Source of the DNA: JAFAXD01 sp963760435
Lineage (GTDB): Bacteria > Pseudomonadota > Alphaproteobacteria > Rhizobiales > Xanthobacteraceae
Length of the DNA: 64,000 nt
Assembly (NCBI GenBank): GCA_963760435.1
Contig: CAVXDE010000041.1
Span: 1-64,000, forward strand
Reading direction: 5' to 3'
In this document: one piece after another, positions 1 to 9,824 of the stretch
How the letters are laid out: each line of letters opens with the position of its first letter
Position numbering within the stretch: position 1 is the first letter of the stretch
The notes under the pieces: generated by a model
The model's input: only the letters and a program-made list of their open reading frames with translations
What the model was told of the DNA's origin: nothing
Databases searched by the model: none
Made by a program: the position numbers and the translations under genes

Positions 1-27
1 CCACCCGGGACGAGAACGCTGCTAGAA

Positions 28-1452
28 CTACTTGATGTTCGGCGGCTGGCCGAAGTCGATCATCGGCGGCGGCTCGGGCTGCTCGATCTCGATCTTGATC
101 GTGTTCGGGTTGACCTTGGTCGGGCCCTCGATCCAGTAAGTCACCGCTCCCGGCCAGAGGATGACGATCAGCACCAGGATCACCTGCAGGAATACCCAGG
201 GGATCGCGCCCCAGTAGATGTCCGACGTCTTGATCGATGGCGGAGCGATGCCGCGCAGATAGAACAGTGCAAACCCGAATGGCGGGTGCATGAAGCTCGT
301 CTGAATGTTGGCGCAGATCAGGACGCCGAACCAGATCAGATCGATGCCGAGCCGTTCGGCCACCGGCGCGAGCAACGGAATGATGATGAATGCGATCTCA
401 AAGAAGTCGAGAAAGAAAGCGACCACGAAAATAAACGCATTGACGAAGATCAGGAACCCGATCTGGCCGCCGGGCAAGGACGTGAGCAGCTGCTCGATCC
501 ACACCTTGCCACCGACGCCCTGGAACACCAGACTGAACACGCGCGCGCCGATCAGGATATAGACCACCATGGCGGTGATGCGCATCGTCGACGCCATGCC
601 CTGATAGAGCAACGGCCAGGTCAGCGTGCGCTGGAGGGCGGCGAGCCCGATCGCGCCGACCACGCCCATGGCGCCGGCTTCAGTCGGCGTCGCGAGCCCG
701 AAGAAAATCGTGCCGAGCACCAGAAAGATCAAGCCAAGCGAGGGAATGATGCCGCGCAGGCATTTGTACCAGAGCTTCCAGCCGTGCAGGGTGCGGGCTT
801 CGGGCGGCAGCGCCGGCACATCTTTCGGCCGGACGAAGCTGACAATCAGCACAAAGATGCAGAATAGCGCGACCTGGATGATGCTTGGCCCAATTGCGCC
901 CGCGTACATGTCGCCGACGGAACGCCCAAGCTGATCGGCTAGCACGATCAGCACCAGCGAAGGCGGGATCAGTTGCGTGATGGTGCCGGACGCGGCGATC
1001 ACCCCCATGGTATGGCGCACCGAGTAGCCGTATTTGATCATCGGCTGCATCGAGATCACGCCCATGGCGATGACCGAGGCCGCCACGGTCCCGGTGATCG
1101 CGCCCAGGATCGCGCCGACGAAGATCACCGCATAGGACAGGCCGCCACGCACCGGACCAAACAGTTGTCCGATCGAATCGAGCAGATCCTCGGCGAGCCC
1201 GCAGCGCTCGAGGATCGCGCCCATGAAGGTGAAGAACGGTATCGCCAGCAGCAGGTCGTTGGAGACGATGCCGAACAGCTGATAGGTCAGGTTACCCAGG
1301 AAATCCGGGCGGATGAGGCCGAACTCGATGCCGATGAAGCCGAAGAACAACCCGGTCGCCGCCAGCGAGAACGCCGCCGGATAACCGATCAACATGAACA
1401 GCACCATGCCCCCGAACATCAGGGGCGCCATGTTGTCGCGAATGAAGTTCAT
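28..1452 (-). CDS. dctM: TRAP transporter large permease (DctM family)
   Basis: A 474-aa, highly hydrophobic protein with about a dozen predicted membrane segments. It begins with a typical DctM N-terminus (LIGYPAAFSLAATGL) and contains the family's GTVAASVIAMGVISMQPM and LIPPSLVLIVLADQ stretches. The large permease forms the sodium-coupled channel of a tripartite ATP-independent periplasmic transporter in the inner membrane. It is longer than the usual ~425 aa because of a C-terminal acidic and proline-rich tail of about 35 residues. Its ATG overlaps the dctQ stop by 4 nt (ATGA), so translation is probably coupled. No DctP binding protein is visible, so the substrate cannot be inferred. Confidence 0.93.
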   Translation of the reverse strand: MNFIRDNMAPLMFGGMVLFMLIGYPAAFSLAATGLFFGFIGIEFGLIRPDFLGNLTYQLFGIVSNDLLLAIPFFTFMGAILERCGLAEDLLDSIGQLFGPVRGGLSYAVIFVGAILGAITGTVAASVIAMGVISMQPMIKYGYSVRHTMGVIAASGTITQLIPPSLVLIVLADQLGRSVGDMYAGAIGPSIIQVALFCIFVLIVSFVRPKDVPALPPEARTLHGWKLWYKCLRGIIPSLGLIFLVLGTIFFGLATPTEAGAMGVVGAIGLAALQRTLTWPLLYQGMASTMRITAMVVYILIGARVFSLVFQGVGGKVWIEQLLTSLPGGQIGFLIFVNAFIFVVAFFLDFFEIAFIIIPLLAPVAERLGIDLIWFGVLICANIQTSFMHPPFGFALFYLRGIAPPSIKTSDIYWGAIPWVFLQVILVLIVILWPGAVTYWIEGPTKVNPNTIKIEIEQPEPPPMIDFGQPPNIK

Positions 1453-1988
1453 TGCAGCGGCTTCTCGTAGTCGAAATGCATGTCGACCACGTGCTCCAGC
1501 GCAGCGATGCGCTTGATGATTTCCGAGACGCCTTGCAGCGCCATCAGGGCAAAGCCGACGGGCAGGATGAGCTTCACCGGCCAGCGGATGAGACCGCCGG
1601 CATTCGACGACATTTCATGGATGTTCCAGGAATCAACAAACCACGGCCAGGTGAAGTAGACGAGAATAATGCAGATCGGCAGCAGAAACAGAAAACCGCA
1701 AACGATGTCGATCCAGATACGCGCGCGCTCAGGCATCATCCCGTAGAACAGATCGACGCGCACATGCTCGTTCATCTTGAGCGTATAGGGCGCGCCCAGG
1801 AGCACCATCCCGGCGAACAGGTACCATTGGATCTCGAGCCAGGCGTTCGAGCTGGCGCTGAACAGATAGCGGCTCGCCGCATTGCCGGCGCTGATCAGGC
1901 AGGCGAACAACACCAGCCAATTGGCGACTATGCCGAACTTGTCGTTGACCCAATCGATCGCGCTGCTCAGCTTCAGCAGAATGTGCAC
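1449..1988 (-). CDS. dctQ: TRAP transporter small permease (DctQ family)
   Basis: A 179-aa protein with four predicted transmembrane helices, the expected size and architecture for DctQ, the scaffold subunit that pairs with DctM. The start is GTG with a GAGG ribosome-binding site about 6 nt upstream. It is the first gene of a two-gene dctQM unit. The roughly 200 bp between it and moaA hold no gene and probably carry the promoter. The binding protein dctP is not adjacent on this side and may lie outside the window. Confidence 0.9.
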   Translation of the reverse strand: MHILLKLSSAIDWVNDKFGIVANWLVLFACLISAGNAASRYLFSASSNAWLEIQWYLFAGMVLLGAPYTLKMNEHVRVDLFYGMMPERARIWIDIVCGFLFLLPICIILVYFTWPWFVDSWNIHEMSSNAGGLIRWPVKLILPVGFALMALQGVSEIIKRIAALEHVVDMHFDYEKPLQ

Positions 1989-2194
1989 GTGCCCTCGTTC
2001 CCCTTGAGCGCGGGCGCGGATGTGCGTTCCGCTGCCTCCCGCGCTGCGTGCGACGCTTCCCGGCCGCTCGTTGCGAGCTTAATCCAAATGCGCCTTGTGG
2101 CGTCAATGGAAACTTGGGTAAGGCGCGGGTGTAACGGGGCTTTTGCCTGTTCGACTTTGGTCGAATAAGGCCGCGGAACGGTAGGGCTACGTGC

Positions 2195-3247
2195 TTAGCC
2201 GCCCGTAACGCTCATGTGGCGCGCGACCGCCGGGCGCTGGTGACGCCGATCGATGACAAAGTCGTGCCCCTTCGGCTTGCGGCCGATAGCCTCGTCGATG
2301 GCCGTATAGAGCAGGTCATTGCTCTCCGACGCGCGCAGCGGCTTGCGCAGGTCGGCCGCATCCTCCTGGCCGAGGCACATGAACAATGTGCCGGTGCAGG
2401 TGACCCGCACCCGGTTACACGACTCACAGAAGTTATGCGTCAGCGGCGTGATGAAGCCGAGCCGCCCGCCGGTCTCCGCGACCCGCACGTAGCGCGCCGG
2501 TCCGCCGGTGCGGTAGTCGATCTCATCAAAGGTGAACCGCTCGGCGAGGCGGGCGCGCACCATCGACAACGGCAGATACTGATCGAGCCGGCCGGCGCCG
2601 ACGTCGCCGAGCGGCATGACCTCGATGAGGGTGAGGTCCATGCCAAGCCCATGCGCCCATTCGACCAGCCTGACGAACTCTTCCTCGTTGACGCCCTTGA
2701 GCGCGACGGCGTTGATCTTTACTGCGAGCCCGGCTGCGCGCGCGGCCTCGATGCCGTCGAGAACCTTGTGCAGGTCGCCCCAGCGGGTGATCGCGCGGAA
2801 TTTGTCCGCATCGAGCGTATCAAGCGAGACGTTGATCCGCTTGACGCCGACATTCGCGAGGTCTTGGGCGTATTTCTGCAGCTGCGAGCCGTTGGTCGTC
2901 AGCGTCAGCTCATCGAGCGCGCCCGATTGCAGATGCCGGCCGAGCGACGACACCAAGGTCATGATCCCACGCCGCACCAGCGGCTCGCCGCCGGTCAGGC
3001 GCAGCTTGCGCACGCCCTTGGCGATGAAGGCCGAACACAGCCGATCGAGCTCTTCGAGTGAGAGCAGGTCCTGCTTGGGCAGGAACGTCATGTCCTCGGC
3101 CATGCAATAGACGCAGCGGAAATCGCAGCGATCGGTCACCGAGACCCGCAGGTACGTGATGGCGCGTGCGAATGGGTCGACCAGCGGCACAGGGGCTTTC
3201 CTGCCGCTTACCTTCGCTATGCCGTCCAGTGCCAACATTCGCGCCAC
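2195..3247 (-). CDS. moaA: GTP 3',8-cyclase MoaA (molybdenum cofactor biosynthesis)
   Basis: A 350-aa radical SAM enzyme that performs the first step of molybdopterin synthesis, converting GTP to 3',8-cyclo-GTP. The SAM-type [4Fe-4S] motif CDFRCVYC is at residues 41-48 (CX3CX2C). The second, GTP-binding cluster is seen as CESC followed 13 residues later by a third Cys near residue 290. The protein ends in the Gly-Gly tail that is functionally important in MoaA. The LTGGEPLVRRG motif is intact. No other moa gene is adjacent. It is divergent from the DUF971 gene. Confidence 0.96.
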   Translation of the reverse strand: MARMLALDGIAKVSGRKAPVPLVDPFARAITYLRVSVTDRCDFRCVYCMAEDMTFLPKQDLLSLEELDRLCSAFIAKGVRKLRLTGGEPLVRRGIMTLVSSLGRHLQSGALDELTLTTNGSQLQKYAQDLANVGVKRINVSLDTLDADKFRAITRWGDLHKVLDGIEAARAAGLAVKINAVALKGVNEEEFVRLVEWAHGLGMDLTLIEVMPLGDVGAGRLDQYLPLSMVRARLAERFTFDEIDYRTGGPARYVRVAETGGRLGFITPLTHNFCESCNRVRVTCTGTLFMCLGQEDAADLRKPLRASESNDLLYTAIDEAIGRKPKGHDFVIDRRHQRPAVARHMSVTGG

Positions 3248-3324
3248 GCGATTTTGCCGTCGTTACCAACCATATATAGTCCCTCGGCGCTCCCGAGGGG
3301 AGGCCACTTTAGGCGAATAAAATC

Positions 3325-3696
3325 ATGGCATTGGGACCAAGTACCACGGACATTTGGCCAACCGAGCTGCGGCTGCGCAAGGATCGCCACCATCTTGCCG
3401 TCAGCTTCGATAACGGGGAGAGCTACGAGCTGTCCGCCGAGTATCTGCGCGTGAGAAGCCCGAGTGCCGAGGTGCAAGGCCACGCCCCCACGGACCGCAA
3501 GACCGTCGCCGGCAAGAAGAACGTCGCCATCCTGGAGGTGCAGCCGGTCGGCAATTACGCGGTGCGCCTCGTGTTCGATGACCTGCATTCGACCGGCATC
3601 TACAGCTGGCCCTACCTGCGCGAGCTCGGCCAGCGGCACGAGGCCTATTGGCGCGAGTACCTGGACGAACTCGCCGCAAAACGCCTGTCGCGATAA
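3325..3696 (+). CDS. DUF971 domain protein
   Basis: A 123-aa protein that is essentially one DUF971 domain, the same fold as the N-terminal domain of gamma-butyrobetaine hydroxylase. The typical pattern is visible: a WPTELRLRKD-like start, SFDNGESYELSAEYLRV in the middle, and a YAVRLVFDDLHSTGIYSW core. In bacteria these proteins often lie near iron-sulfur or molybdenum cofactor genes, which fits the neighbouring moaA, but the exact role is unsettled. ATG was chosen because it immediately precedes the conserved domain; the ribosome-binding site is weak. Confidence 0.85.
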   Translation: MALGPSTTDIWPTELRLRKDRHHLAVSFDNGESYELSAEYLRVRSPSAEVQGHAPTDRKTVAGKKNVAILEVQPVGNYAVRLVFDDLHSTGIYSWPYLRELGQRHEAYWREYLDELAAKRLSR

Positions 3697-3790
3697 CGCC
3701 GCCGACCCCAGGGAGGTCATCTCCCGCCTGCCATCTGGCCTGTGTTATGTAGCGAGTCGGGGCTTAGGTTAATAATCACGGAGGGACATC

Positions 3791-4309
3791 ATGCGGAGAT
3801 CGGTTCGTCGCGCGGCTGTTGCCGCGTGCGCGAGTGTGCTTGGAATGGCCTTCATCAATGCAGCTGGCGCCCAGCAGGCGCAGGCCGAACGGGGCAAATA
3901 TCTGGTCTCCATCGCCGGCTGCAACGATTGCCACACGCCGGGTTACTTCTTCGGCAAGCCCGATATGAACCGCTATCTCGGCGGGTCCGAGGTCGGGTTT
4001 GAAATTCCCGGGCTCGGCGTGTTCCACGGCCCGAACCTTACGCCCGATCCGGAGACCGGTCTCGGCAACTGGAGCGTCGGCCAGATTGTCACCGCGCTGC
4101 AAACCGGCAAGCGGCCCGACGGGCGCGAACTCGCCCCGATCATGCCGTGGCGCGCGTTTGCCAATCTCACCAAGGATGACGCGACGGCCATCGCGGTGTT
4201 CCTGAAGTCGCTTCCGCCCGTGAAGAACAAGGTGCCGGGTCCGTTCGGTCCCAATGACAAACCCACCGAGTTCGTCATGAAGGTGCTGCCGGGCGAGGGC
4301 AAGAAATAA
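3791..4309 (+). CDS. Secreted class I c-type cytochrome
   Basis: A 172-aa protein with an N-terminal signal peptide that ends near AAGAQQAQA, followed by a single haem c attachment motif CNDCH near residue 47. A Met in the MPWRAF segment is the likely axial haem ligand. It is exported and probably carries electrons in the periplasm. A strong GGAGGG ribosome-binding site precedes the ATG. The domain resembles cytochromes that partner membrane-bound alcohol or aldehyde dehydrogenases, but no dehydrogenase is nearby, so the partner is unknown. Confidence 0.88.
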   Translation: MRRSVRRAAVAACASVLGMAFINAAGAQQAQAERGKYLVSIAGCNDCHTPGYFFGKPDMNRYLGGSEVGFEIPGLGVFHGPNLTPDPETGLGNWSVGQIVTALQTGKRPDGRELAPIMPWRAFANLTKDDATAIAVFLKSLPPVKNKVPGPFGPNDKPTEFVMKVLPGEGKK

Positions 4310-4330
4310 CCTCGCCGGTGCAGATCTCGT

Positions 4331-5665
4331 ATGGATGAAGATCAGGGGCGCGCCGCGCGGGCCGCAGGTGGCGAGACCGCAGCCGGGGAGGGCAACCTCC
4401 TCGTGCTCGCCGTTCTGGCGCTTGTGGTCGGCGTCGCCTCCGGCCTCATCGGCGCGCTCTTCCGCCTCACTTTGATCTGGTGTGACGGCCTGCGCGACCA
4501 ATGGATCGCGTGGGCCCGGACCGGAAGCTTCGCGGGCCTGCTGATCGTGATCGGCGGGACCGCGGCGGCCGTCGCACTCGCCGCCTGGATGGTACGGCGG
4601 ATCGAACCGCACGCATCCGGGAGCGGCATTCCACATGTCGAGGCGGTCCTGCGCGGCGACTTGCCGCCGGCGCCGGCGCGTCTAATGGTCGTCAAGTTCA
4701 TCGGCGGCGTTCTCGCCATCGGCTTCGGCCTCGCGCTTGGCCGCGAAGGACCAAGCGTGCAGATGGGCGCCAACGTGGCGAACTGGATCGGAAAGCTGTT
4801 CCGCCGTGCTTGGCCTGACTGTCGCGTTCTGCTCGCCGCCGGTGCCGGCGCCGGTCTCGCCACCGCGTTCAACTCGCCGATCGCCGGCGCGGTGTTTGTG
4901 TTGGAAGAGCTCGGGCGCAAGTTCGAGCTGCGCATCGCCATCGCGGCGCTTGGGGCTTCCACCGCCGCCATTACGGTTGCGCGCCTCTTTCTTGGTGATG
5001 CGCCCGATTTTCAGGTCCAGACGTTTGCCAATGTGTCGCCTCCAACAATTCTGCTCTACATCGCACTGGGGGCCATCGCCGGGGTCGCAGGCGTCGCCTA
5101 CAACCGCACACTCCTTGGCGCGCTCGCCGTGTTCGACCGCCTCGCGCGCTATCCGGTTGAGGTGCGTGCGGCGTTCGTCGGCGGCGGCGTCGGAGCGCTC
5201 GCGTTCTTCGCCCCCGGGCTTGTTGGCGGTGGCGATCCTCTGACGCAGGCGGCCCTCGCCGGCGTGCCGGCGCTCGCGATCCTGCCGGCGCTGTTCCTGC
5301 TGCGCTTCTATCTTGGCGCGATCTCCTACGCGGCCGCGACGCCTGGGGGACTGTTTGCGCCGCTCCTCGTTCTGGGCGCCCAGCTTGGCCTCTTCTGCGG
5401 CATCCTGTTCGCACGCTGGTTTCCCGAGCTCAGCATAACGCCGGAAGCCTTCGCGGTGGTCGGCATGGCCGCGCTGTTCACAGCCATCGTGCGCGCGCCG
5501 CTGACCGGCATCGTGCTCGTGATCGAAATGACCGCCGCCTTCGTGTTGTTGCTGCCGATGCTTGCTGCCTGTTTTGCCGCGATGCTGGTCGCGACCCTGC
5601 TGCGCGATGAGCCGATCTACGACTCGCTGCGCGAACGTACCATGCGCAGCGCCACTGGACGATAA
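4331..5665 (+). CDS. ClC family chloride channel / H+-Cl- antiporter
   Basis: A 444-aa polytopic membrane protein with the three ClC signature regions: GSGIPHVEAVL, GREGPSVQMGA (including the gating Glu) and GGLFAPLLVLGAQLG. It lacks the C-terminal CBS domains of many long ClC proteins, so it is a short ClcA-like form. Prokaryotic members exchange chloride for protons and support acid resistance or charge balance. It starts 21 nt after the cytochrome c gene and may be co-transcribed with it and with sugE. Confidence 0.92.
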   Translation: MDEDQGRAARAAGGETAAGEGNLLVLAVLALVVGVASGLIGALFRLTLIWCDGLRDQWIAWARTGSFAGLLIVIGGTAAAVALAAWMVRRIEPHASGSGIPHVEAVLRGDLPPAPARLMVVKFIGGVLAIGFGLALGREGPSVQMGANVANWIGKLFRRAWPDCRVLLAAGAGAGLATAFNSPIAGAVFVLEELGRKFELRIAIAALGASTAAITVARLFLGDAPDFQVQTFANVSPPTILLYIALGAIAGVAGVAYNRTLLGALAVFDRLARYPVEVRAAFVGGGVGALAFFAPGLVGGGDPLTQAALAGVPALAILPALFLLRFYLGAISYAAATPGGLFAPLLVLGAQLGLFCGILFARWFPELSITPEAFAVVGMAALFTAIVRAPLTGIVLVIEMTAAFVLLLPMLAACFAAMLVATLLRDEPIYDSLRERTMRSATGR

Positions 5666-5697
5666 TCACTCAAACCACGTGGGAAAAGGAACGACGA

Positions 5698-6015
5698 ATG
5701 GCTTGGATTTATTTGATTGCCGCTGGACTTTTTGAGATCGGCTGGCCGGTTGGACTGAAATGGGCGCAGCTGCCCGACAAGATCATCGTCGGCATTATTG
5801 TTGCGATCGTCTGCATGGCCGTGAGTGGCTGCTTGTTGTTCATGGCGCAGAAGGAAATCGCCCTCGGTACCGCCTATGCGGTGTGGACCGGTATCGGCGC
5901 CGCCGGCACGTTCCTGCTCGGCGTCTGGGTCTTCGGCGATCCGTCAAACCTCGTCCGCTATCTGGGCGTTGGGCTGATCATCGCGGGCGTGGTGACCCTC
6001 AAGCTCGCGCATTGA
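5698..6015 (+). CDS. sugE: Small multidrug resistance protein SugE / guanidinium exporter
   Basis: A 105-aa protein of four predicted transmembrane helices, the exact size of the SMR family. The essential membrane-embedded Glu is present in helix 1 (LFEIGWPVGLKW). The LGTAYAVWTGIGAAGTFLLG segment is the standard SMR helix 3. The SugE/Gdx subgroup exports guanidinium in exchange for protons. The ATG is preceded by an AAAAGGAA ribosome-binding site. The next 220 bp, before the aminotransferase, contain no gene. Confidence 0.92.
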   Translation: MAWIYLIAAGLFEIGWPVGLKWAQLPDKIIVGIIVAIVCMAVSGCLLFMAQKEIALGTAYAVWTGIGAAGTFLLGVWVFGDPSNLVRYLGVGLIIAGVVTLKLAH

Positions 6016-6235
6016 CTCCGTAGGCTGGGCATCGCGTTGCTCCGGCCTTTCCACTTTGGCGAACCTCCCCTAGTCCGGGCGACAACACGACCGACGATCA
6101 GATGAAGATTGTGTCCCTTGAGCGCCCGAGCGAGCGTTGCGGGTATTAAGGAATTGGCCGGCAGCGTAATCTATCGGCAACGAGCCGAAATCATAAAAAC
6201 ATGATGACGCTGGTTACGATAGGGGCGGCACGAGC

Positions 6236-7618
6236 ATGAACAAGAAGATCACGGAGATATTTGCCGAGCGCGAAGCGGAACGCGGCGCGCTGCACAGCAA
6301 ATATCTCAACGACCAGATGGTGCGCGTGCTGCGCACCATCGGCTACGACGTCGGGTTTTGCAGCGGATCGGGGCAATACCTCTATGACCGGGACGGAACC
6401 AAATATCTCGATCTGCTGAGCGGCTTCGGGGTGTTCGCGATCGGTCGCAACCACCCGGCATTGCGCGCGGCCCTCAAGGAGGTGCTCGACGCCGACCTGC
6501 CGAACCTTGTGCAGATGGATGTATCGGTGCTTGCGGGCGTGCTGGCGGAGCGTCTGCTGCGCCTCGTGCCGCAACTCGACAAGGTGGTGTTCACCAATTC
6601 CGGCACCGAGGCGGTCGAGGCCGCCATCAAGTTCGCCCGCGCGGCGACGCGGCGATCGGGCATCGTCTATTGCGAGAATTCCTTCCACGGTCTCTCCTAC
6701 GGTTCACTGTCGATCATCGGCGACAAGATGTTCCGCAACGGCTTCGAGCCGGTGCTGCCCGGGTGCATTGAGGTTCCGTTCAATGATCTCGCGGCGCTCG
6801 AGCGCGCGCTCGCCTCGCGTAACGTTGCGGCGTTCATCGTCGAGCCGATCCAGGGCAAGGGCGTCAACGTTCCCGACCCGCATTATCTCAGAGAGGCGGC
6901 GCAGCTGTGTCGCCGCTACGGCACACTCTTTGTCGCTGATGAGATCCAGACTGGGCTCGGCCGGACCGGGCGCTTTCTCGCGGTCGAGCACTACGATGTC
7001 GAGCCGGACATGGTGCTGCTCGCCAAGGCACTCTCGGGCGGGCACGTGCCGGTCGGCGCGTTGTTGATGTGTCGGCGTATCTTCGAGAGCGTGTTCGACC
7101 GCATGGACCGCGCCGTCGTGCATGGCTCGACGTTCGGCAAGAATGACCTCGCCATGGCGGCCGGCATCGTGACGCTGGATCTGCTCACCGACGGTGGGAT
7201 CATGGCACAGGGCGCGCGGGCCGGCGCGCGGCTGCTGAAGAACCTCTCCGCCATGGTGAAACGCTTCGAATTCCTCCAGGATGTGCGCGGCAAGGGGCTG
7301 ATGATCGGGTTGCAGTTCGGCCCGCCGCAGTCGATGAAGCTCAAGCTCTCGTGGAACATGATCGAGGCCGTGACCAAAGGCTTGTTCTGCCAGCTCATCA
7401 CCATTCCGCTGTTCCGCGATCACAAGATTCTGGCGCAGGTCGCCGGCCACGGCAGCCATACGATCAAGCTGCTGCCGCCGCTGATTCTGACCGATGCGGA
7501 TTGCGCCTGGATCGAGCGCGCCTTCGAGGACGTGATTGCCGGCAGCCATCAGGTTCCGGGCGCCGCCTGGTCACTCGGCAAGACGCTGGCCGGCCATGCC
7601 ATCCGGGCGAGCGCATAG
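6236..7618 (+). CDS. Class III PLP-dependent aminotransferase
   Basis: A 460-aa fold-type I aminotransferase of the acetylornithine / 4-aminobutyrate type. The PLP-contacting Asp lies in ADEIQTGLGRTG, the Schiff-base Lys in LLAKALSGGHVPVG, and the phosphate-binding loop in FTNSGTEAVEAAIKFARA. Its substrate cannot be deduced from sequence alone. An AGGGGCGG-like ribosome-binding site precedes the ATG. Its TAG stop codon falls inside the first unit of the 18-bp degenerate repeat that follows. Confidence 0.9.
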   Translation: MNKKITEIFAEREAERGALHSKYLNDQMVRVLRTIGYDVGFCSGSGQYLYDRDGTKYLDLLSGFGVFAIGRNHPALRAALKEVLDADLPNLVQMDVSVLAGVLAERLLRLVPQLDKVVFTNSGTEAVEAAIKFARAATRRSGIVYCENSFHGLSYGSLSIIGDKMFRNGFEPVLPGCIEVPFNDLAALERALASRNVAAFIVEPIQGKGVNVPDPHYLREAAQLCRRYGTLFVADEIQTGLGRTGRFLAVEHYDVEPDMVLLAKALSGGHVPVGALLMCRRIFESVFDRMDRAVVHGSTFGKNDLAMAAGIVTLDLLTDGGIMAQGARAGARLLKNLSAMVKRFEFLQDVRGKGLMIGLQFGPPQSMKLKLSWNMIEAVTKGLFCQLITIPLFRDHKILAQVAGHGSHTIKLLPPLILTDADCAWIERAFEDVIAGSHQVPGAAWSLGKTLAGHAIRASA

Positions 7619-7898
7619 ATGACGTTTTTGCCATAGGTGACAGCCGGACGCACGATTGCCTGGTCCGGATCACAGATGACGGTCATCATACATGCCGTGC
7701 CTCGCATAGATGACATCATTCGCATAGGTGACGTCGCTGCCAGGTGACGTCGCTCGCATAGATGACGTCGCTCACATTGGTGGCGGCACTCACATAGGTG
7801 ACGTCGTTCGCATGGGTGACGGCTCGTGGCCTTATGCAGGTCGCCGCGCCCCAGGAGCAGCACATAGGTGACGTTTCTCGCATAGATGACATAGATGG
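7613..7898. repeat. Degenerate 18-bp tandem repeat array
   Basis: About twelve imperfect copies of an 18-bp unit close to RCATAGRTGACGTCGYTC, most regularly spaced between about 7703 and 7827, with outlying copies near 7613, 7631, 7671, 7862 and 7880. Each unit carries a TGACGTC core, which is nearly palindromic. The first copy includes the stop codon of the aminotransferase gene. Reading frames on the minus strand merely translate the repeat. No spacer structure or cas gene is present, so this is not CRISPR. The rest of the stretch to 8133 shows no gene. Confidence 0.75.
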
Positions 7899-8133
7899 CG
7901 GCGGCGAGCCAAAATCTTGATACCGGATTTTCAGTTCGCTCACCCGCTCCGCAAGTTTGATTCAAATGTCAAACAGCCCAACGCTCTCGTGCGTCATTTT
8001 GCAAACGTCCCGGTATAATTCATTTTGTTATGGCCATGTCAAAACGTTTTTAGGCCTTTCCGAGACGCGAGCCACCAGTCCTCTTGCGCTGCTAACAGGC
8101 TGGGCTTAATCGGACGCGACGGGGTGACCATAC

Positions 8134-9802
8134 ATGACCAATGCGCCACCGCTTATTCTCCGCAGCGGCAAGAGTCATCACCGTCAATAACCGGTTCGAC
8201 ATCGCGCAAGCCCTTGCCATTCGGGATGGCCGTATCCTGGCCGTCGGAACCGACGCGGAGATCGAGCCGCTCATCAGTCCGGCGACCCGCGTCATTGACC
8301 TGGCTGGGCGAGCCGCGATACCGGGCCTTATCGACGCCCACGCCCACATGGATCGGGAGGGATTGAAGCAGGCGCTGCCCTCGCTGTCAGGGGTGTGCAG
8401 CATTGATGACGTTCTGACCCGCGTTGCCGCGCTTGCCGGCGATCGGACGCCCGGCGAGTGGATCGTGACCATGCCGCTCGGCGACCCACCGGAATTTGAG
8501 GGAATGCCTGGCTTGTTGCGGGAGGGACGATTCCCGAATCGCTGGGAGCTCGATCGGGCTGCTCCCGATAATCCGGTGCTCATCAAACCAGGCTGGGGTT
8601 ATTGGCGCGTGACACTTCCGCTGGTCGGCATCGCCAACAGCCGGGCGCTGGCTGCCGCCGGCATCGACAAAGAAACAAGATCGCCGGCCGCATCGCTGGA
8701 GATCGATCGTGACGCGGATGGCACCCCGACCGGCATCTTCCGTGATTTCAACTTCATGCCGATTCTCGAATTGACGCTGTTTCGGGGAGTGCCTGCTTTC
8801 GATGTGGCCACGCGGGTGCGCGCGCTCGCGGCCTCCATGCGCATCTACAATAGCTTCGGCACGACAGGGGTGTTTGAAGGCCACGGTGTCAATGCCGATG
8901 TGATTGCAGCCTATCAGCGTGTCCGTGCGGACCATCCAACGGTGCGCGCGACGCTGATGTTCAGCCCGGCTTGGCGCACAACCAGTGCCGGCGATATCGC
9001 GGCCACGATCCGCGAATGGGGACGCTGGCTCGCCGGCCGCGGCTTGGGGGACGAATGGTTGCGCGTGCAAGGCCTGTTCACCGAGATCGACACGTCAGCG
9101 GAGCATGCGCTGCGCAAGGCTGCATTTCCCAACACCGGCTGGGCCGGTTTCAACTATGCGGGCCTGCCGGCCGAGGCCGTCAAGGCACTGCTTCTGGAAT
9201 GCGCCCGCAATGGCATCCGCGTGGAGGTGATCGGTACGGCGTTGCTGGACACACTGGCGGATGTTGCGCGCGCCGCGCCGATTGCCGTTCAGCGCTGGGT
9301 GCTCGCGCATGTCGAGGCGCTCGATGCGCGCCAGCTCGATTTGGTGCGCGACCTCGGGCTTTGCATCACGACGCACACCAACGCGGCCATTTACAAGCGC
9401 GGTGCTGCCTTGCGCGACAGGCTTGGTGCGGCGCGCATCAATGATATGGTGCCTCTGCGCCGCCTGCTCGACGCCGGCGTGCCCGTGGGGCTTGCAACCG
9501 ACAACGTTCCGGTCTCGCTGTGGCATCCGATCTGGCAGGTCGTCGCGCGTATCGACCGTACCATCAATGTGCCGATTGCACCGGAGCAGGCACTCACACG
9601 CGAGGAGGCGCTGCGCTGCGCCACCATGGGGGGCGCCTACCTGACTTTCGAGGAGGATCTCAAGGGGTCGCTCGAACCTGGTAAGCTCGCCGACGTCGTG
9701 GTGCTCTCCCAAGATCCACTCACTTGTCCTCTCGAGGATCTACGCGATACGGTCGCCGAGATGACGATCGTTGGCGGCGAGGTCGTGTTCGATCGGGCGT
9801 GA
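8134..9802 (+). CDS. Amidohydrolase family protein (YtcJ-like), 5' end frameshifted
   Basis: A roughly 555-aa metal-dependent hydrolase of the amidohydrolase superfamily. The metal-binding HxH is seen in IDAHAHMDRE near residue 65, with conserved downstream motifs (LAHVEALDARQL, GLATDNVPVS). The C-terminal LEPGKLADVVVLSQDP is diagnostic of YtcJ-like enzymes. The long frame opens at 8141, but the natural N-terminus (MTNAPPLILRSG) reads from an ATG at 8134 behind a GGGGTGA ribosome-binding site. It joins RVITVNNRFD only if one extra A near 8170-8171 is removed. The substrate is unknown. The class V aminotransferase starts 22 nt downstream, so the two are likely one operon. Confidence 0.85.
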
Positions 9803-9824
9803 GCGCAGCGCCAGGAGATAGTAC

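Noticed and set aside
7613..7898. Possible CRISPR array.
   Set aside because: Units are contiguous and imperfect, with no spacers between constant repeats, and there is no cas gene.
7549..7965. Minus-strand ORF with a CERRHL repeat.
   Set aside because: It only translates the degenerate 18-bp DNA repeat; other frames give equally regular peptides, and no start signal was seen.
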